A stretch of 64,000 nucleotides of DNA from Nannochloris sp. 'desiccata' (GCA_019044685.2 JAGTXX020000009.1:1426001-1490000), one strand, 5' to 3'. Counted from the first letter of the stretch, positions 44,429-54,948 are shown. Notes: a model not told the origin generated them from the sequence alone. Numbers and translations are program-made.

Positions 44429-45842
44429 TTATTCGTACACATCAGAGGTTTCTTTCTGGTTTTCCGCAGCTGTTTGCGCGACCCTATGTTTCTTAAACTC
44501 GTCTCTGAGCCGTGCCGCTTCTTCAAACCTCTGGTCTTCGAGTGCAGTCTCAATTGCAACTACCAATGCCAACGCTCTATCTGACGCTAGAGTTTTTTCA
44601 ATGGCATCACGTAAGCGAGATGCCTCTTCAAATCTTTCTTCCGCAATGGCCAACTGCAATTGCAGCTTATCCATAATAGTAGGATCAATATACTGCAAAA
44701 TCTCTTCTCGACATGATTTTGTAATCTCAATTGCGGAGGGGACCGCGGTGGCATGCGATCCCGTGGCAGCTGCAGCAGAGACATGTCGTTCATCAAAGGC
44801 CAAGGAAGGCAACGACATCTTTGCTGCAACGTCTTTGTTGACGTAAATAGGTGCACCGAAACGGACAGCGAGGTTGAGAGCGTCAGAAGGACGAGCATCG
44901 ATGTCAATTTCTGTTGCAGAGGGGGCTCCATCTTGTGTTTTAATTCCCCGACCTCGGCCGAAATGCACCCTGGCGTGGTAGGTGTTACCTACTAAAGCGC
45001 TGATACGAATCTTAGTGACGCGGTATCCGAGAGCTTCAAGCATGTTCTTCATTAAATCGTGGGTAGCAGGACGGCCCTGTGGGAAGGAAGGGTAAGAAAG
45101 AGGGGAAGATGACAAAGAGGTGAGAAGGTGGAAGCGGAAACAAATCAAGTGAACAATAAATTTAAGTGAAAATATATTTGTAAGAGACCAGATCCGACAC
45201 AATCAACGGAGCTGAACTCGAACCAAGTGATTTCGAGGCATTTATGACCTATACGGAGTTCCTATTTTGTGTCTTACCCCTGGCTTTTTGCTCATTTCCT
45301 TCACCAAGGCGCCGCATTCAAACTCGCCTGCACAACAAGATCAGAAAACCGAAGGGAACAGATGAATCGCAGGGTTTTGCAGGGGCACAGCATGTTTACT
45401 GATATTCTTTCAGGGTAAAACTTGCCTACAAATACACGCAGTAAGCTATTATGCCCGTCGTTCAAACGAAGCAAAATGACGTGCCCTTCTTTATCAGCAG
45501 ACCGAACCCTGCACACAATAAAAGACACCCCGACATCAGTAAAATAATGTAGTATAGCAAGAACAAACAGAGTGGAGCTTCGAAAGCTCCAGATCACGTA
45601 ATTCAAGGGCTGGTTAAATCTCATTCAGACACGACAAGTAACCCTAGCAAAGCTTACTCCTGGATGCTAGCCTCGTAGTACAAGTTTATATCAAACGATT
45701 CTCCCATTGCTCGGGTTTGCACCATCCTCGTCGACCGGTAGGTTGGCCTGGTGGTGCAAAACCTCCTAGTTTGTGAATTACATGAGGTCTGCCTAGGCCG
45801 AGGCGAGACCCTAAGACCTGAAGGGCAGCGCAAAATAAACAT
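44429..45842 (-). CDS. BFN: Bifunctional nuclease family protein (DUF151) with two UVR motifs, probably plastid
   Basis: Plant members (BBD type) have DNase and RNase activity and link to ABA or stress responses. Four exons: 45842-45658, 45508-45426, 45327-45278 and 45076-44429, 321 residues. Exon 1 is Arg/Thr/Ser-rich, like a transit peptide, ending ESFDINLYYEASIQE. Then come ADKEGHVILLRLNDGHNSLL, VFVGEFECGALVKEM, ATHDLMKNMLEALGYRVTKI, GNTYHARVHFGRG, ARPSDALNLAVRFGAPIYV. The C-terminal 90 residues hold two UVR repeats, AIAEERFEEASRLRDAI and ALEDQRFEEAARLRDEF. The second intron (45425-45328) has a GC donor, GCAAGT, and a TGCAG acceptor; it is the only way to obtain VGEFEC, the family core. 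The other introns are GT-AG. All junction phases agree (2, 1, 0). Confidence 0.9.
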
Positions 45843-46162
45843 TTTGTTGACAAGCTCTTTAATATTTGCGAATGGGCTCCTCACTTTTCAATAAATCTAA
45901 GATTTTATTTGGTTTTGGTTTCTTTTTCTGAAAACGCTTTTTTGAAGGAGCTGCGCATTGGAAGCCTATTTCACATCAAAATAGAAGTGTGAATGCATTT
46001 ATGAAACCTGGTAAAGCCTTGGATGTTCAATTACAAGATCTCCCTGCAGTGGAAGAAGCCCTGAAGAACCACATTTCTCTTCAGATCAATTAATTCAAAC
46101 TTTGCTGCCACGCAGACAAATACTTGTTTCATCGAGCACATACTTGAAATTTCCCAGCACAA
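45843..46162. other. Divergent intergenic region, with a short unassigned ORF
   Basis: 320 bases between divergent genes. A 30-codon + strand ORF at 46001-46093 (starts MKPGKALDVQ, ends HISLQIN) has an open, protein-like frame extending upstream to about 45935 without an ATG. It could be a last exon of a tiny gene, but no upstream exon is evident. Otherwise promoter sequence. Confidence 0.3.
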
Positions 46163-47743
46163 ATGCCGTCTCGCATACCACTGTATTTCACAGTGTTGTT
46201 AGCGCTATGTTGCGCGCTAGCACACGCCGCAACAGCAAACATTAATGCTCCTGCCCCACCTAGCACCAACCTTCCCGCTGGCCTCCGAGAAATACTTACT
46301 CTCGAGGACGGCACACGAATCCAAGTAGAAGAATTTCCTGGTGTCAATAAATTGGCCTTTCTCAAACATATGTTCACATCCTCTACTGTCCACGTGCGCT
46401 GCCCTGGCTACAAAGATTTTTCCGTCTTTCATGGACGGTCAGTTGAAGATGTGAGAGAAGCTTACGGTAGAGGAGAGAAGGCCTGGTGTGGGTGGGAAAG
46501 GTTTATGGGCCGTTCTGCAGAGGTGTGCATCGTCCCCGTTCCTGTCTTTGACTCCTCGTACGTTGCAGTCGCGAAACCTAAGAGTTGGCTGAGTGGTAGG
46601 GCTGGTGCCCTTGTCGGTAATCTAAATAGAGATGCTCTTGCTTCTTCTGGTGCCTGTTCCATGACGAGAATCCACGAACTATCCGTGCCTCGGTTATTAT
46701 CTGCACTTATGGGTGCATTTTTCTTCTCAGCTGCACCTCAATTAGCTGAAAATACCCCTTTCCGCCTAGCTGGCGGCAGTATTGGTTTTGCCGCACTTTC
46801 TTCTTTAATAGTACTTTTCGTACTCTACCGTAGCTTACCTCAACGCCGTTCTTTCGTATTTGGGAGTGTATTGTTCGGTTCCACTGTCGCTGCAGCTATA
46901 AGGTACATTTTCGGTACCTGGCTCCCTTCTTTTAATCAATTAATAAAAAATCCAATCGTGCTTGGGTACACCGCTCTTAGCGCCTTGATGGGCTTAGCGA
47001 TGACCTATTACTTTAACGACACCTCCAACCATAAAATCAACATCATGTTGCGTGTGGCGCTACAGTTATCAGGTTTAGGAATGCTTGCAGGCAGTGCGTC
47101 TTCAAAGGAAGGAGCGGTTTTTAATGTTTTTGCGGTGATTGCCTGGCGGTTGGTGCCGTTGTTTAAACAGGAGCGAAGCATGATACGCGTGCTGCGCCGT
47201 GCGAAAGATGCAGTACAACATGATTTCCAAGGAAGTATTCTTGTTGAAGAACAGCCATTAACCCCTCTTCAACGAGCTGCAGCAGCGTTTGCATCAACCC
47301 CTAGAACACCTCCAGCTGCTGGGGCCGCAACCGCAGAAGCCACTCCATTTACCGCTGCTGGGAGAGCTGTAGCAGGAGCCGTTGCATCTGCAACTCAGGT
47401 ACCTAGTCCTTTGGTAGAACGTGGCCTTATTTTGAATGTAGAAACTGGAAAGACTATTCAAATTGGCAAGGGAACTTACAATAAACTAAGAGACGATGGC
47501 TACGATGTTGATTTCATCAACGGGACCATTACACCCCCTGGTGCTAGAGGTGGTGGTGGTAGCGGTAGCGGGGGAGTCAGTGGTGCGAGTGGTGGTGCTG
47601 TTAGTAGAGGCAGAAAGAGTGTCGGTGGTAGTGGTGGTGGGCGTGGGCGTTCTGCAAGTGCTGGCAAGAAGAAAAGTGGTGGCGGTGGCGGTGGCGGTGG
47701 TGGTGGCGGTACACCTCGCTCAAAAAGTAGACGTAAAGAATGA
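46163..47743 (+). CDS. NEMP/TMEM194-like (DUF2215) membrane protein with C-terminal Gly-rich tail
   Basis: Single exon, 526 residues. The N-terminus is a signal peptide (IPLYFTVLLALCCALAHAA). A lumenal region with two Cys follows (VHVRCPGYKDFSVFHGRS, AWCGWERFMG). Then come about five hydrophobic segments at 165-320, including LLSALMGAFFFSAAPQLAEN and FVFGSVLFGSTVAAAIRYIF, the arrangement of the NEMP family of inner nuclear membrane proteins. A soluble part follows with ETGKTIQIGKGTYNKLRDDGY at about 435-455 (pattern TGxxIxxGxxTYxKLxxxGY). This recalls a short adaptor-like domain found in large DNA viruses and some plant NEMP proteins. The tail is Gly/Ser with RGRKS and KSRRK basic patches, which could bind nucleic acid. 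NEMP membership is judged from architecture and partial recall. Confidence 0.72.
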   Translation: MPSRIPLYFTVLLALCCALAHAATANINAPAPPSTNLPAGLREILTLEDGTRIQVEEFPGVNKLAFLKHMFTSSTVHVRCPGYKDFSVFHGRSVEDVREAYGRGEKAWCGWERFMGRSAEVCIVPVPVFDSSYVAVAKPKSWLSGRAGALVGNLNRDALASSGACSMTRIHELSVPRLLSALMGAFFFSAAPQLAENTPFRLAGGSIGFAALSSLIVLFVLYRSLPQRRSFVFGSVLFGSTVAAAIRYIFGTWLPSFNQLIKNPIVLGYTALSALMGLAMTYYFNDTSNHKINIMLRVALQLSGLGMLAGSASSKEGAVFNVFAVIAWRLVPLFKQERSMIRVLRRAKDAVQHDFQGSILVEEQPLTPLQRAAAAFASTPRTPPAAGAATAEATPFTAAGRAVAGAVASATQVPSPLVERGLILNVETGKTIQIGKGTYNKLRDDGYDVDFINGTITPPGARGGGGSGSGGVSGASGGAVSRGRKSVGGSGGGRGRSASAGKKKSGGGGGGGGGGGTPRSKSRRKE

Positions 47744-48521
47744 GTGAAAAGATAGATAAGACGTTTATATCCGGTAGCACTTTGAATACTAATGCGACAT
47801 AACATCAAGTACAGTACTCTATATTTTCTATTCATTTTTACCATTTGACTATCTATCTGTTCCCCATACTTTGATGATCCTTTCTTACAGAGTAGGTTAA
47901 CATTTTAAATCCTGGCAAATGAAAACCGAGCCCTCCAGAGCCAGAAATCCTAAGCGCTCTTTAAAAGAGAATGTGTCTGATAATGTGCTACTTTGCTTCT
48001 TCTTACTTTCTTCCCTAATTTCTCTTGATGACGGTGACTTTGTTCTTACTCGACTATATTCAGGGGTCAATGTATTGTGTATGAAACAATTACAGTGTAC
48101 GTAAAGGATACTTAAAAAGCAGTTGTTGTTGATGATGTTGATGATGAAGTAAATCTAGTGTACACGAACTGAGTAATTCTCAAACAAAGAAACGAGAAAA
48201 TTTCTGAAGAAAATAAAATTTAAAGACGGAGTAGGAGTTCCGACTCGTCTTTAATCGTTTTTTATTCTTCTTCCCATAAAGTAAAGCATTCTCAAGTAGA
48301 GACCAGAGCAGAAACAAGAAAAATAGGAAGATAAAAAGGAAAAGCAAATCAAATCAAGTTGATATCGATATTTAATCGAGAAAAAGGAAGCATTTGTTAT
48401 GAAATTAAAGATTTAATTTTTTTTTAAGACCTCGTTGACATGATACAATTTAATTGGTTGTAGTGTTTTAGCTGCAATGAAATGGTACTACTAATAAAGT
48501 TTCAAAAAGGGTTGTCAAACC
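47744..48521. other. Convergent 3' spacer (NEMP / FHA-TPR)
   Basis: 778 AT-rich bases. A 61-codon + ORF at 47919-48104 has no domain. No supported gene; probably two long 3' UTRs. Confidence 0.45.
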
Positions 48522-50430
48522 CTAGTTTTGTGGTGGTCTCGGAGTAGACTTACTAGGAGGTAAAGATAAAGTAGCAGCAACAGCTTTCTTTGCAGCAGCA
48601 GCTCCATACCCTGGTCGTTTCACTTGCGTGAGCATCGCCCGTCGGTCCGAATTGACAAACTTGGCGCGTTTTTCAAGTCGGTACGCATCAGCATCAGCTC
48701 CACCTTGTGTACGGAGCAGCAATGCCATCTCTTGTAAAGAAGGAGCATGCTTTGCATCAGCTTCCAAGGCAGTTTCCAGGTATTTCATGGCTAAATCGAA
48801 GTTGCCAGCCGTTCTTTCCAACCGACCCAGAGCGCTCAGCGTTTCAACTGATTTCGCCTTCAATCCCAAAGCTTTCTTATACAATTCTCTCGCTTTTTCA
48901 AGGTCTTCAGCCTCCTCTTCAAGCTTCCCCCATGCGTGCCACGCAGCACGGCATTTGGGGTCTACTTGAATGCATTTATTAAACAACGCCCTCGCCGCCT
49001 CGATTTTCCCGCTACGACCTTCTGCTACCCCCCAAGCTTGCAACACAAAGGCATTTTCAGGCTGTACTTTCAACGCTCTACGAAATAAAGTCCTTGCGAT
49101 TTTAATATTGCCATCTTGTGCTTCCATACGAGCCCAGCTTTGTAAACCACTGACGAAATTGCGATCACCAGTGTCAACCGCTTTCTTAAAATAATCTCTG
49201 GCAACTTTAATTTGTCCAGCACTGGCCTCGATGTTCCCTAGTAAAGTTAATGCATAGGGGTTTACTGGTTCGATTTCTAAAGCTTCTTTGCAAAGACGGG
49301 CAGCCAAGGGGGCGTCGCCGAGCTTCCATTCACGAGATGCCCAGGTGAAGAGATGTTTCGCGGTACCTGAGGCGCCGGCGCCTGCTGGGTGCGACCTGGA
49401 GATACGGACTGCCTTTTGGAAAAGAATTCTTGCAGGACCATCGTTCCTCATATCGTACTCAAGCTGTGCCCATGAAGAAAACACGCGAGAGAGCCCAGCA
49501 CGACGCGAAGCAGGGTCGGGCAAAGATTCAAACCGTTCGGCAGCTGCTCGTAAGAACGCACGAGTGGTCCCATAAGAACTGCCTTGTTCCTGTCTACGAG
49601 CGCGTTGTCGTTCCATACCAGCAAGCTGTGCCCATAATGTAGCATCACCAGGAGCAGCCATCACGCTCCCCAGCAGCAACATGTATGCTGCTTGGTAATC
49701 CCCCGCCGCCAGCAAAGATCGAGCTTTACCACCGACATTCACGCTGCACAGAGCTTCCAATGGAGCGAATACACCTCGAGAAGCAGCTTCGGCTTCTAAC
49801 GCAGCTGCTGCACGAAGTGCCGCAGACACTGCAGGACCCCAAACAGGAGCAACACTGCTGCTGCTGCTGTTAGGAGAAGGTGCGTCACTGCTCCCAACAC
49901 GGCCACTAGTTACTTCATTCACTGCTGAAGAAGAAGTATCCTCCGTAGCAGAGTTACCAATACCAGTGCCACTAACAGTAGCGTTATTAGTATTCGTAGT
50001 TACCACTGCTACTTCAAAGGCAATACTAGGTTCCGCCATACACACCACATCTCCCGGGTACAATGGCACTTCTTTAAATGGCGTAATCTTGGCTCTGTTG
50101 ACCCAGGTCCCATTCATACTACCCAAATCCATGATCACACATTTAGATAAACCTATGGTGTGCTGACGAATGATCTCTAGTCGAGCGTGCCGACCAGAAA
50201 TTGTAGGAACGTTGATGATAACATCGCAATCTTTGTTTCGTACGGCTCCAATAATACAAGGCCCATGGCGTGGTAATGGAATGGGAGATTCAGAAGGACC
50301 TATACGCTGCCCAGCAGCATCAGCAGCGGGGGGTGGAGATTGCAGCGGAAGCGGGCAAAGGGACCAGTTGCCAGGTTGCGGCGATTTCCGCTACACCGGC
50401 ACGTTGGAACAACCTCACAAAAGCTTGCAT
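48522..50430 (-). CDS. FHA domain plus TPR/HAT-repeat protein (apparent frameshift near its start)
   Basis: FHA domains bind phosphothreonine; HAT/TPR arrays like those of plastid HCF107/MBB1 bind RNA. The FHA core is clear (GPCIIGAVRNKDCDVIIN, PTISGRHARLEI, DLGSMNGTWVN). The C-terminal 350 residues are at least eight 34-residue repeats with W..WA..E...G....AR.LF..AL patterns, for example QAWGVAEGRSGKIEAARALF. No ATG precedes the FHA core in its own frame before a stop. The frame one base off reads MQAFVRLFQRAG ... TWQLVPLP, a natural FHA beginning. The two frames meet at a run of six G on the + strand (50328-50333); without one base the product would be 635 residues. So this is a sequencing error, a true frameshift, or a small intron (alternatively GTGTAG...TATAG). 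Plastid location is inferred only from the TPR type. Confidence 0.75.
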
Positions 50431-50491
50431 GGCCCGTTCTACTTTCCAGGTGGGCACTTCTGCTTCAAAATCTGAAGATCTGTCTGCTTCT

Positions 50492-53329
50492 TTATTGAAG
50501 GGACGGTGATTTCAGTTCTGGAAGAGCAGGGGCGGAAGGAGGAGGAGAAAGTTGGTTGTGCTCTCGAGATGCCGGAGGTGATGATGAGGTAGCCTTGTTG
50601 TTGCTATTTTCATTCACCCCAATAACCTCTTCTTCCTCTCCTCCTTCTTCCGTTGAAGATGGTAATCCATTAGGATCAGTATTCGCTTCATCCAAGCTGC
50701 CATTAATACTCCATCGCCCACTTCCGTGGGTGCCATTGAGACGATTACTGACACTGCCGTTGTCATTGCTGGTCGATCTAGAATCTCCTTTCTGCAGACT
50801 ATTGATGCCATTGGTGCTGTTTCCATGTGCACTAGTATCAATCGCGTCAGCTTCGCAGAAGTCTTCTTCCTGTTCTATGAAAAAGGCAGCAGCTTGGCGA
50901 CGAGCCTTCATACTACGAGGACTGATGTCCCCGCTGTCGCTGCTCCCGCTCCCCCCACTTCGACTACTATTCCAACTTTGAAGCGATGAAGAAGAAGATC
51001 CATTGTTGATTACTGTTGTTGGTGATGAAGAAGGAGAAAAAGAAGCAGGTGTGGTGGTGGTATCAAGACGGCGGAGCTTTCCGGCACTAACAATACTATA
51101 CTTTCCAGTAGCTGCTATTGCAGAAGTAGTGGAAGAAGAAGTTCTTTTCAGTAACAGCTCTTCTGCAGCTGCTGCTGTGGCTTCATCCATCGCACTCGCT
51201 GCGTGCACCAAGCCCACTCGAGTCTGGAAATCCAAAAACTCATCAAGGGATACTTCCCCGTCAGAATTTGTATCTAATGCAGCCAATAAAGCAGCAGCGC
51301 CAGCATCATCACCACTACCACTCTTATTCCTACCTCCCCCAAGTTCTGTGACTACATACCGAAGCTCGTCTAAAGACACTTTGCCATCACCGTTGATATC
51401 TAAACTACGGAAGAGCGCTTCTGCAGTGCCAGTGCTTGATGTACTACTACAGGTAGTAGTACAATCGTCACTATCACTCAAATCACTACTAGACCCAGCA
51501 ACAGCAGTGCCATTATTACGAGAAAGCATAGATTCGGTCCATTCTCGTAATTGCTTTGCTTGGGAAGCATCCAATCCTCCCTTATAAGCAGCGTGTGCAG
51601 CTTGTCCACTCTCTGCTTGTGAGTGCATAGCTTCTGTCCTAATCTGCAATTCCAAAGTACAGATATCTCTATCTATACTACTAGTACTAGAACTCGTAGA
51701 ATCGACAACACCAACACCAACTGCTTCTACTTCTACTCGTTTTACTTCAGTGCCCTCCATGGCCACGGTTGAGTGCAAACTTTGATATCCATTAGGCTTT
51801 GGCAATTGGATATAATCTTTACTTCTACCTTCTACAGGGCTCCATAAGGTATGCGCTGCTTGTTCTACTAGATAACACGCCTTGATAGCTGCTTCTTCAG
51901 CTTCTTCAGAGGAAGAAAGATCAGACCGAGGGATAACCACAGCTCGTAAGCCAATCAAATCATACACCTCGCTACGTGATCTGCCTCCTTTGATGGTATC
52001 TCCTAGCCGTAATAGCTTCTTGAGAGTACTAAACGGCGACTTTGTACGGCCGTAAATCTTTATTCCAGAGGCTAGTTGATGAAATTCAGGCATAGTAGCA
52101 ACTGCAGCGTGGAGGGTCGCTTGAGCTTCATCAAGGGTCACAGCATTGGCATCAGATTGCTGGTGCAGCCAGACTGTTGTGGCTTCGTACGACGCAGGGA
52201 AAAGGACCTGGAAACACAGGTCTTCTAATCGGGAAGCTATGGACCCCATGCCGAGGGCGTGGCCTAAGGGGGCATAAATTTGAAGTGCCTCTAAAGCGGA
52301 GACTTGGAGGTCCGCATCGTTCATACTAGTATTGCACTCCCCATCGTTATCAGGACTCTTTCTTGTAGCAGAGAGTTCAGCAGCACCTAATTGTAAAGTA
52401 TGCAATCTCGCTACAACCTCGACCGCCGTCGATCTCACATCATAGAAAGCGATGCAGAGTTCTCTAAGTGCAGCTGCTGCAGCGTCATCGTACAATTCAA
52501 TTCTTGAAGGAAGTCGTCGTACTTTCTTAAGATCTGCTAATAACGACATGACGGTACGACCAACACGCTGTTCTAATATGTTCATTCCAGTAGGGAAACC
52601 TTGGGGGAAGGCTTCTGCTAGGATACCTGCTGCAATAGCCCTGGCGTCCAACGGGATGCCATCTCCTGCCATCTCTGCGAGGCAGGAAGCCAAAGAAAGA
52701 GCTCTAGAAGCTGCTGTTTGGTTTGCATGTGCTAATACAAGTTTCAATGTGTTTACTAATAAGTCTGCGTCTGGACCAGCGCCTGTTTGAGGAGGTAAGC
52801 GAGAGGCGAGAGAATTCCAGGCGGCCACGAGCTGGAGCATTGGCTGACTCCCCGAGGAGCCCAAAAATTGTGGCTTTGATGTATCTACGCCGCGACCACT
52901 CGTACTAGGAATATCCATTGAAGCAAGGCTCTGTAGATTGGAAATTAAACATATATCAGTTTCAGCAATGTTGCTGGCCACAGACCCACAAAGATAATTC
53001 AACCTGGTGGTAGAACAGAAACGCGCTCCGAGGGTAGCATAGTTTCTTACCTGTGTTCCACTAGAAGCCGTGTCTAAATTTAATGAAGCCAAATCTTCAG
53101 CTGTGTGTTCGGCCAAGGCTCGTCTTCTGCGCCACTCATTGCCACGAAGACTAGAGGGCCCAGCTGAGCTTTTACCAGAAAAAGCTCCTAGTCCACCACT
53201 TATTTTCACTCCAGGAACATGCTTGCTTGTTATTTGTTTCCTGTTCGCCAAGCTGGGTAGGCACGATGCAGGGTGGGCACGATTTCCAATAGGATTTCGA
53301 AGGCCACTTAGCCCTGGCAGGTCTGCCAT
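50492..53329 (-). CDS. CRSH: Calcium-regulated RelA/SpoT homologue (CRSH), (p)ppGpp synthetase
   Basis: Makes the alarmone (p)ppGpp in plastids; plant CRSH is activated by Ca2+. Exons 53329-53051 and 52930-50492 give 905 residues. The intron 53050-52931 (GTAAGA/CTACAG) is exactly 120 bases without stops, so it could also be retained. The N-terminus is Arg/Ser/Gly-rich, like a transit peptide. The HD hydrolase region (about 200-300) lacks the His-Asp pair, with AIAAGILAEAFPQG where hydrolases have an HD motif. The synthetase domain (about 375-545) is intact: YGRTKSPFSTLKKL, YDLIGLRAVV, KDYIQLPKPNGYQSLHS, LELQIRTEAMH, ESGQAAHAAYK. Two EF-hands follow, with loops DINGDGKVSLDE (about 603) and DTNSDGEVSLDE (about 648). 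The last 250 residues are Ser/Asn/Gly low complexity, making it longer than land-plant CRSH. The FHA gene starts about 60 bases downstream. Confidence 0.94.
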   Translation of the reverse strand: MADLPGLSGLRNPIGNRAHPASCLPSLANRKQITSKHVPGVKISGGLGAFSGKSSAGPSSLRGNEWRRRRALAEHTAEDLASLNLDTASSGTQVRNYATLGARFCSTTRLNYLCGSVASNIAETDICLISNLQSLASMDIPSTSGRGVDTSKPQFLGSSGSQPMLQLVAAWNSLASRLPPQTGAGPDADLLVNTLKLVLAHANQTAASRALSLASCLAEMAGDGIPLDARAIAAGILAEAFPQGFPTGMNILEQRVGRTVMSLLADLKKVRRLPSRIELYDDAAAAALRELCIAFYDVRSTAVEVVARLHTLQLGAAELSATRKSPDNDGECNTSMNDADLQVSALEALQIYAPLGHALGMGSIASRLEDLCFQVLFPASYEATTVWLHQQSDANAVTLDEAQATLHAAVATMPEFHQLASGIKIYGRTKSPFSTLKKLLRLGDTIKGGRSRSEVYDLIGLRAVVIPRSDLSSSEEAEEAAIKACYLVEQAAHTLWSPVEGRSKDYIQLPKPNGYQSLHSTVAMEGTEVKRVEVEAVGVGVVDSTSSSTSSIDRDICTLELQIRTEAMHSQAESGQAAHAAYKGGLDASQAKQLREWTESMLSRNNGTAVAGSSSDLSDSDDCTTTCSSTSSTGTAEALFRSLDINGDGKVSLDELRYVVTELGGGRNKSGSGDDAGAAALLAALDTNSDGEVSLDEFLDFQTRVGLVHAASAMDEATAAAAEELLLKRTSSSTTSAIAATGKYSIVSAGKLRRLDTTTTPASFSPSSSPTTVINNGSSSSSLQSWNSSRSGGSGSSDSGDISPRSMKARRQAAAFFIEQEEDFCEADAIDTSAHGNSTNGINSLQKGDSRSTSNDNGSVSNRLNGTHGSGRWSINGSLDEANTDPNGLPSSTEEGGEEEEVIGVNENSNNKATSSSPPASREHNQLSPPPSAPALPELKSPSLQ

Positions 53330-53640
53330 CTTGGCAATCTAATTTATATGGTCTAGAATTAAGGATGCTAGTTTTAAAAGAATTAAATTAATGAGTGGGT
53401 GAGCTCAAGTTCAAAAGATGAGTGAGCAGATTTTCTCGGCGAAAAAGTGCATTGAGAAATATTTTTTGTAAAAAAAGCAGAGCCTGATAACCCGTCCTCG
53501 CTATTTAAAGTTACAGTGAGTATAAAAGAACCACAAATATACCCGAGATCGCTGAATGCTTTGACTTGGTCATAAATATTTAACCATCAGACAAGGTTGT
53601 TCTTTAACTACTGATCAAAGAGTTGTTAAGAGCTTTTAAG
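53330..53640. other. Divergent intergenic region (CRSH / RPN7)
   Basis: 311 bases between divergent starts, presumed promoters. Nothing else is seen. Confidence 0.45.
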
Positions 53641-54948
53641 ATGACTGTGGAAAACGAGGAAACGCCAATGAACACCGAGGAGCCTTTGGACTTCAAGCTG
53701 GAGCTGGCAGACAAGGTAAGGACAGATTTATTTCAGAGTTTGTAATTTAGTCGAATGCAACTTGTGATCAGGTATTTTTGTTCAGCAGCATAGCACGGTA
53801 TCTTGCTAATCATATTGTTCTCTTCATGGCTGCAGTGGTTCCAATGCAAGACGCCTGATGTGCCGAACGTGGATCGCTCTGCCCTCAAGAAGGACATTTT
53901 AGAGACCATCCTTGCTCACAATATGACTCCAGTCTATGAAGACGTGTGCCAAGATCTCGGATGGGATGTTGACAACTCGGTATTAGAGCGTATGAAGACT
54001 GCAAATGCTAAAACACTTCAAGAACTTGCTGACAAGATCAAAGATGCCGAAGAAAACCTCGGAGAAATGGAGGTTCGCGACGCTTTACTTGCTAAAGCCG
54101 ACTATATGGCTGAGATTGGCGATAAGGATGCCGCTACGGAAGCATATGCAGCCACTGAAGCCAAAACTGCTGGCGCTGGACCCAAGATGGATCTCGCCTT
54201 CTCCCTACTTCGATTACATATTGCTCGCGGCGATTGGGCTGCTGTCAAGGAAGGCATAGAACGTGCCCAAGATCTCTTTTCTAAAGGAGGCGATTGGGAA
54301 CGTAAAAATAGGCTGAAAGTCTACGAAGCAGTCTTTCTCACTGCCACCCGTCAATTCCGCCGAGCAGCCGAGCTCTTTCTGGACTCTGTAGCCACGTTTA
54401 CTGCCACTGAGCTCATGCCTTTCACTCAATGCGTCTTCTATACTGTCGCATTAGCTGTAGTTGCGTTGGATAGGCCTACCCTTAAAGAACAAGTCATCGA
54501 CAACCCTGAAGTTTTGTCAGTGATCGACTCTGTGCCCTACTTGCGCTCTTTCTCAGAATCCCTCTACAACAGCCGCTATGCAGAATTTTTCACTGCTTTC
54601 TCTGGTTTAACAGATGCGCTTCGCAGTAATCGCATTATCCACCCTCATTTCAGATGCTATATGAGAGAAGCACGTGTTGTTGCATATTCTCAATTTTTGG
54701 AAAGTTACAAATCTGTCACCATGGCGGCAATGGCCACAGCTTTTGGCGTTCATTCTGACTTTTTGGATGGTGAGCTTGCTGATTTCATTGTCGCTGGTAG
54801 GCTTGCAGCGAAGATAGATCGTGTGGCTGGTACTGTGGAGACTACTCGTCCTGATGCCAAGAATGCGGCATATCAATCTGCATTACGCCAAGGAGATCAA
54901 TTGTTAAATAAACTTCAAAAATTATCCAAAGTAGTTGATATTGAGTAA
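53641..54948 (+). CDS. RPN7: 26S proteasome regulatory subunit RPN7 (PSMD6)
   Basis: Lid subunit of the 19S regulatory particle. Two exons: 53641-53715 and 53836-54948 (intron 53716-53835, GTAAGG/TGCAG, phase 0), 395 residues, the usual length. The N-terminal half is a helical TPR-like solenoid: MTPVYEDVCQDLGWDVD, LGEMEVRDALLAKADYMAEI, GDKDAATEAYAATEAKTAG, DLAFSLLRLHIARGDW, and KNRLKVYEAVFLTATRQFRR. The C-terminal PCI domain has SFSESLYNSRYAEFF, MREARVVAYSQFLESYKSV and the winged-helix strand DFIVAGRLAAKIDRVAGTVE. The final helix, QLLNKLQKLSKVV, is typical. TGTAA at 55081. Confidence 0.96.

Noticed and set aside
45205..45260. tRNA-like GGTTCGAGTT on the minus strand
   Set aside because: No acceptor, D or anticodon stems could be built around it; it lies in the nuclease intron.
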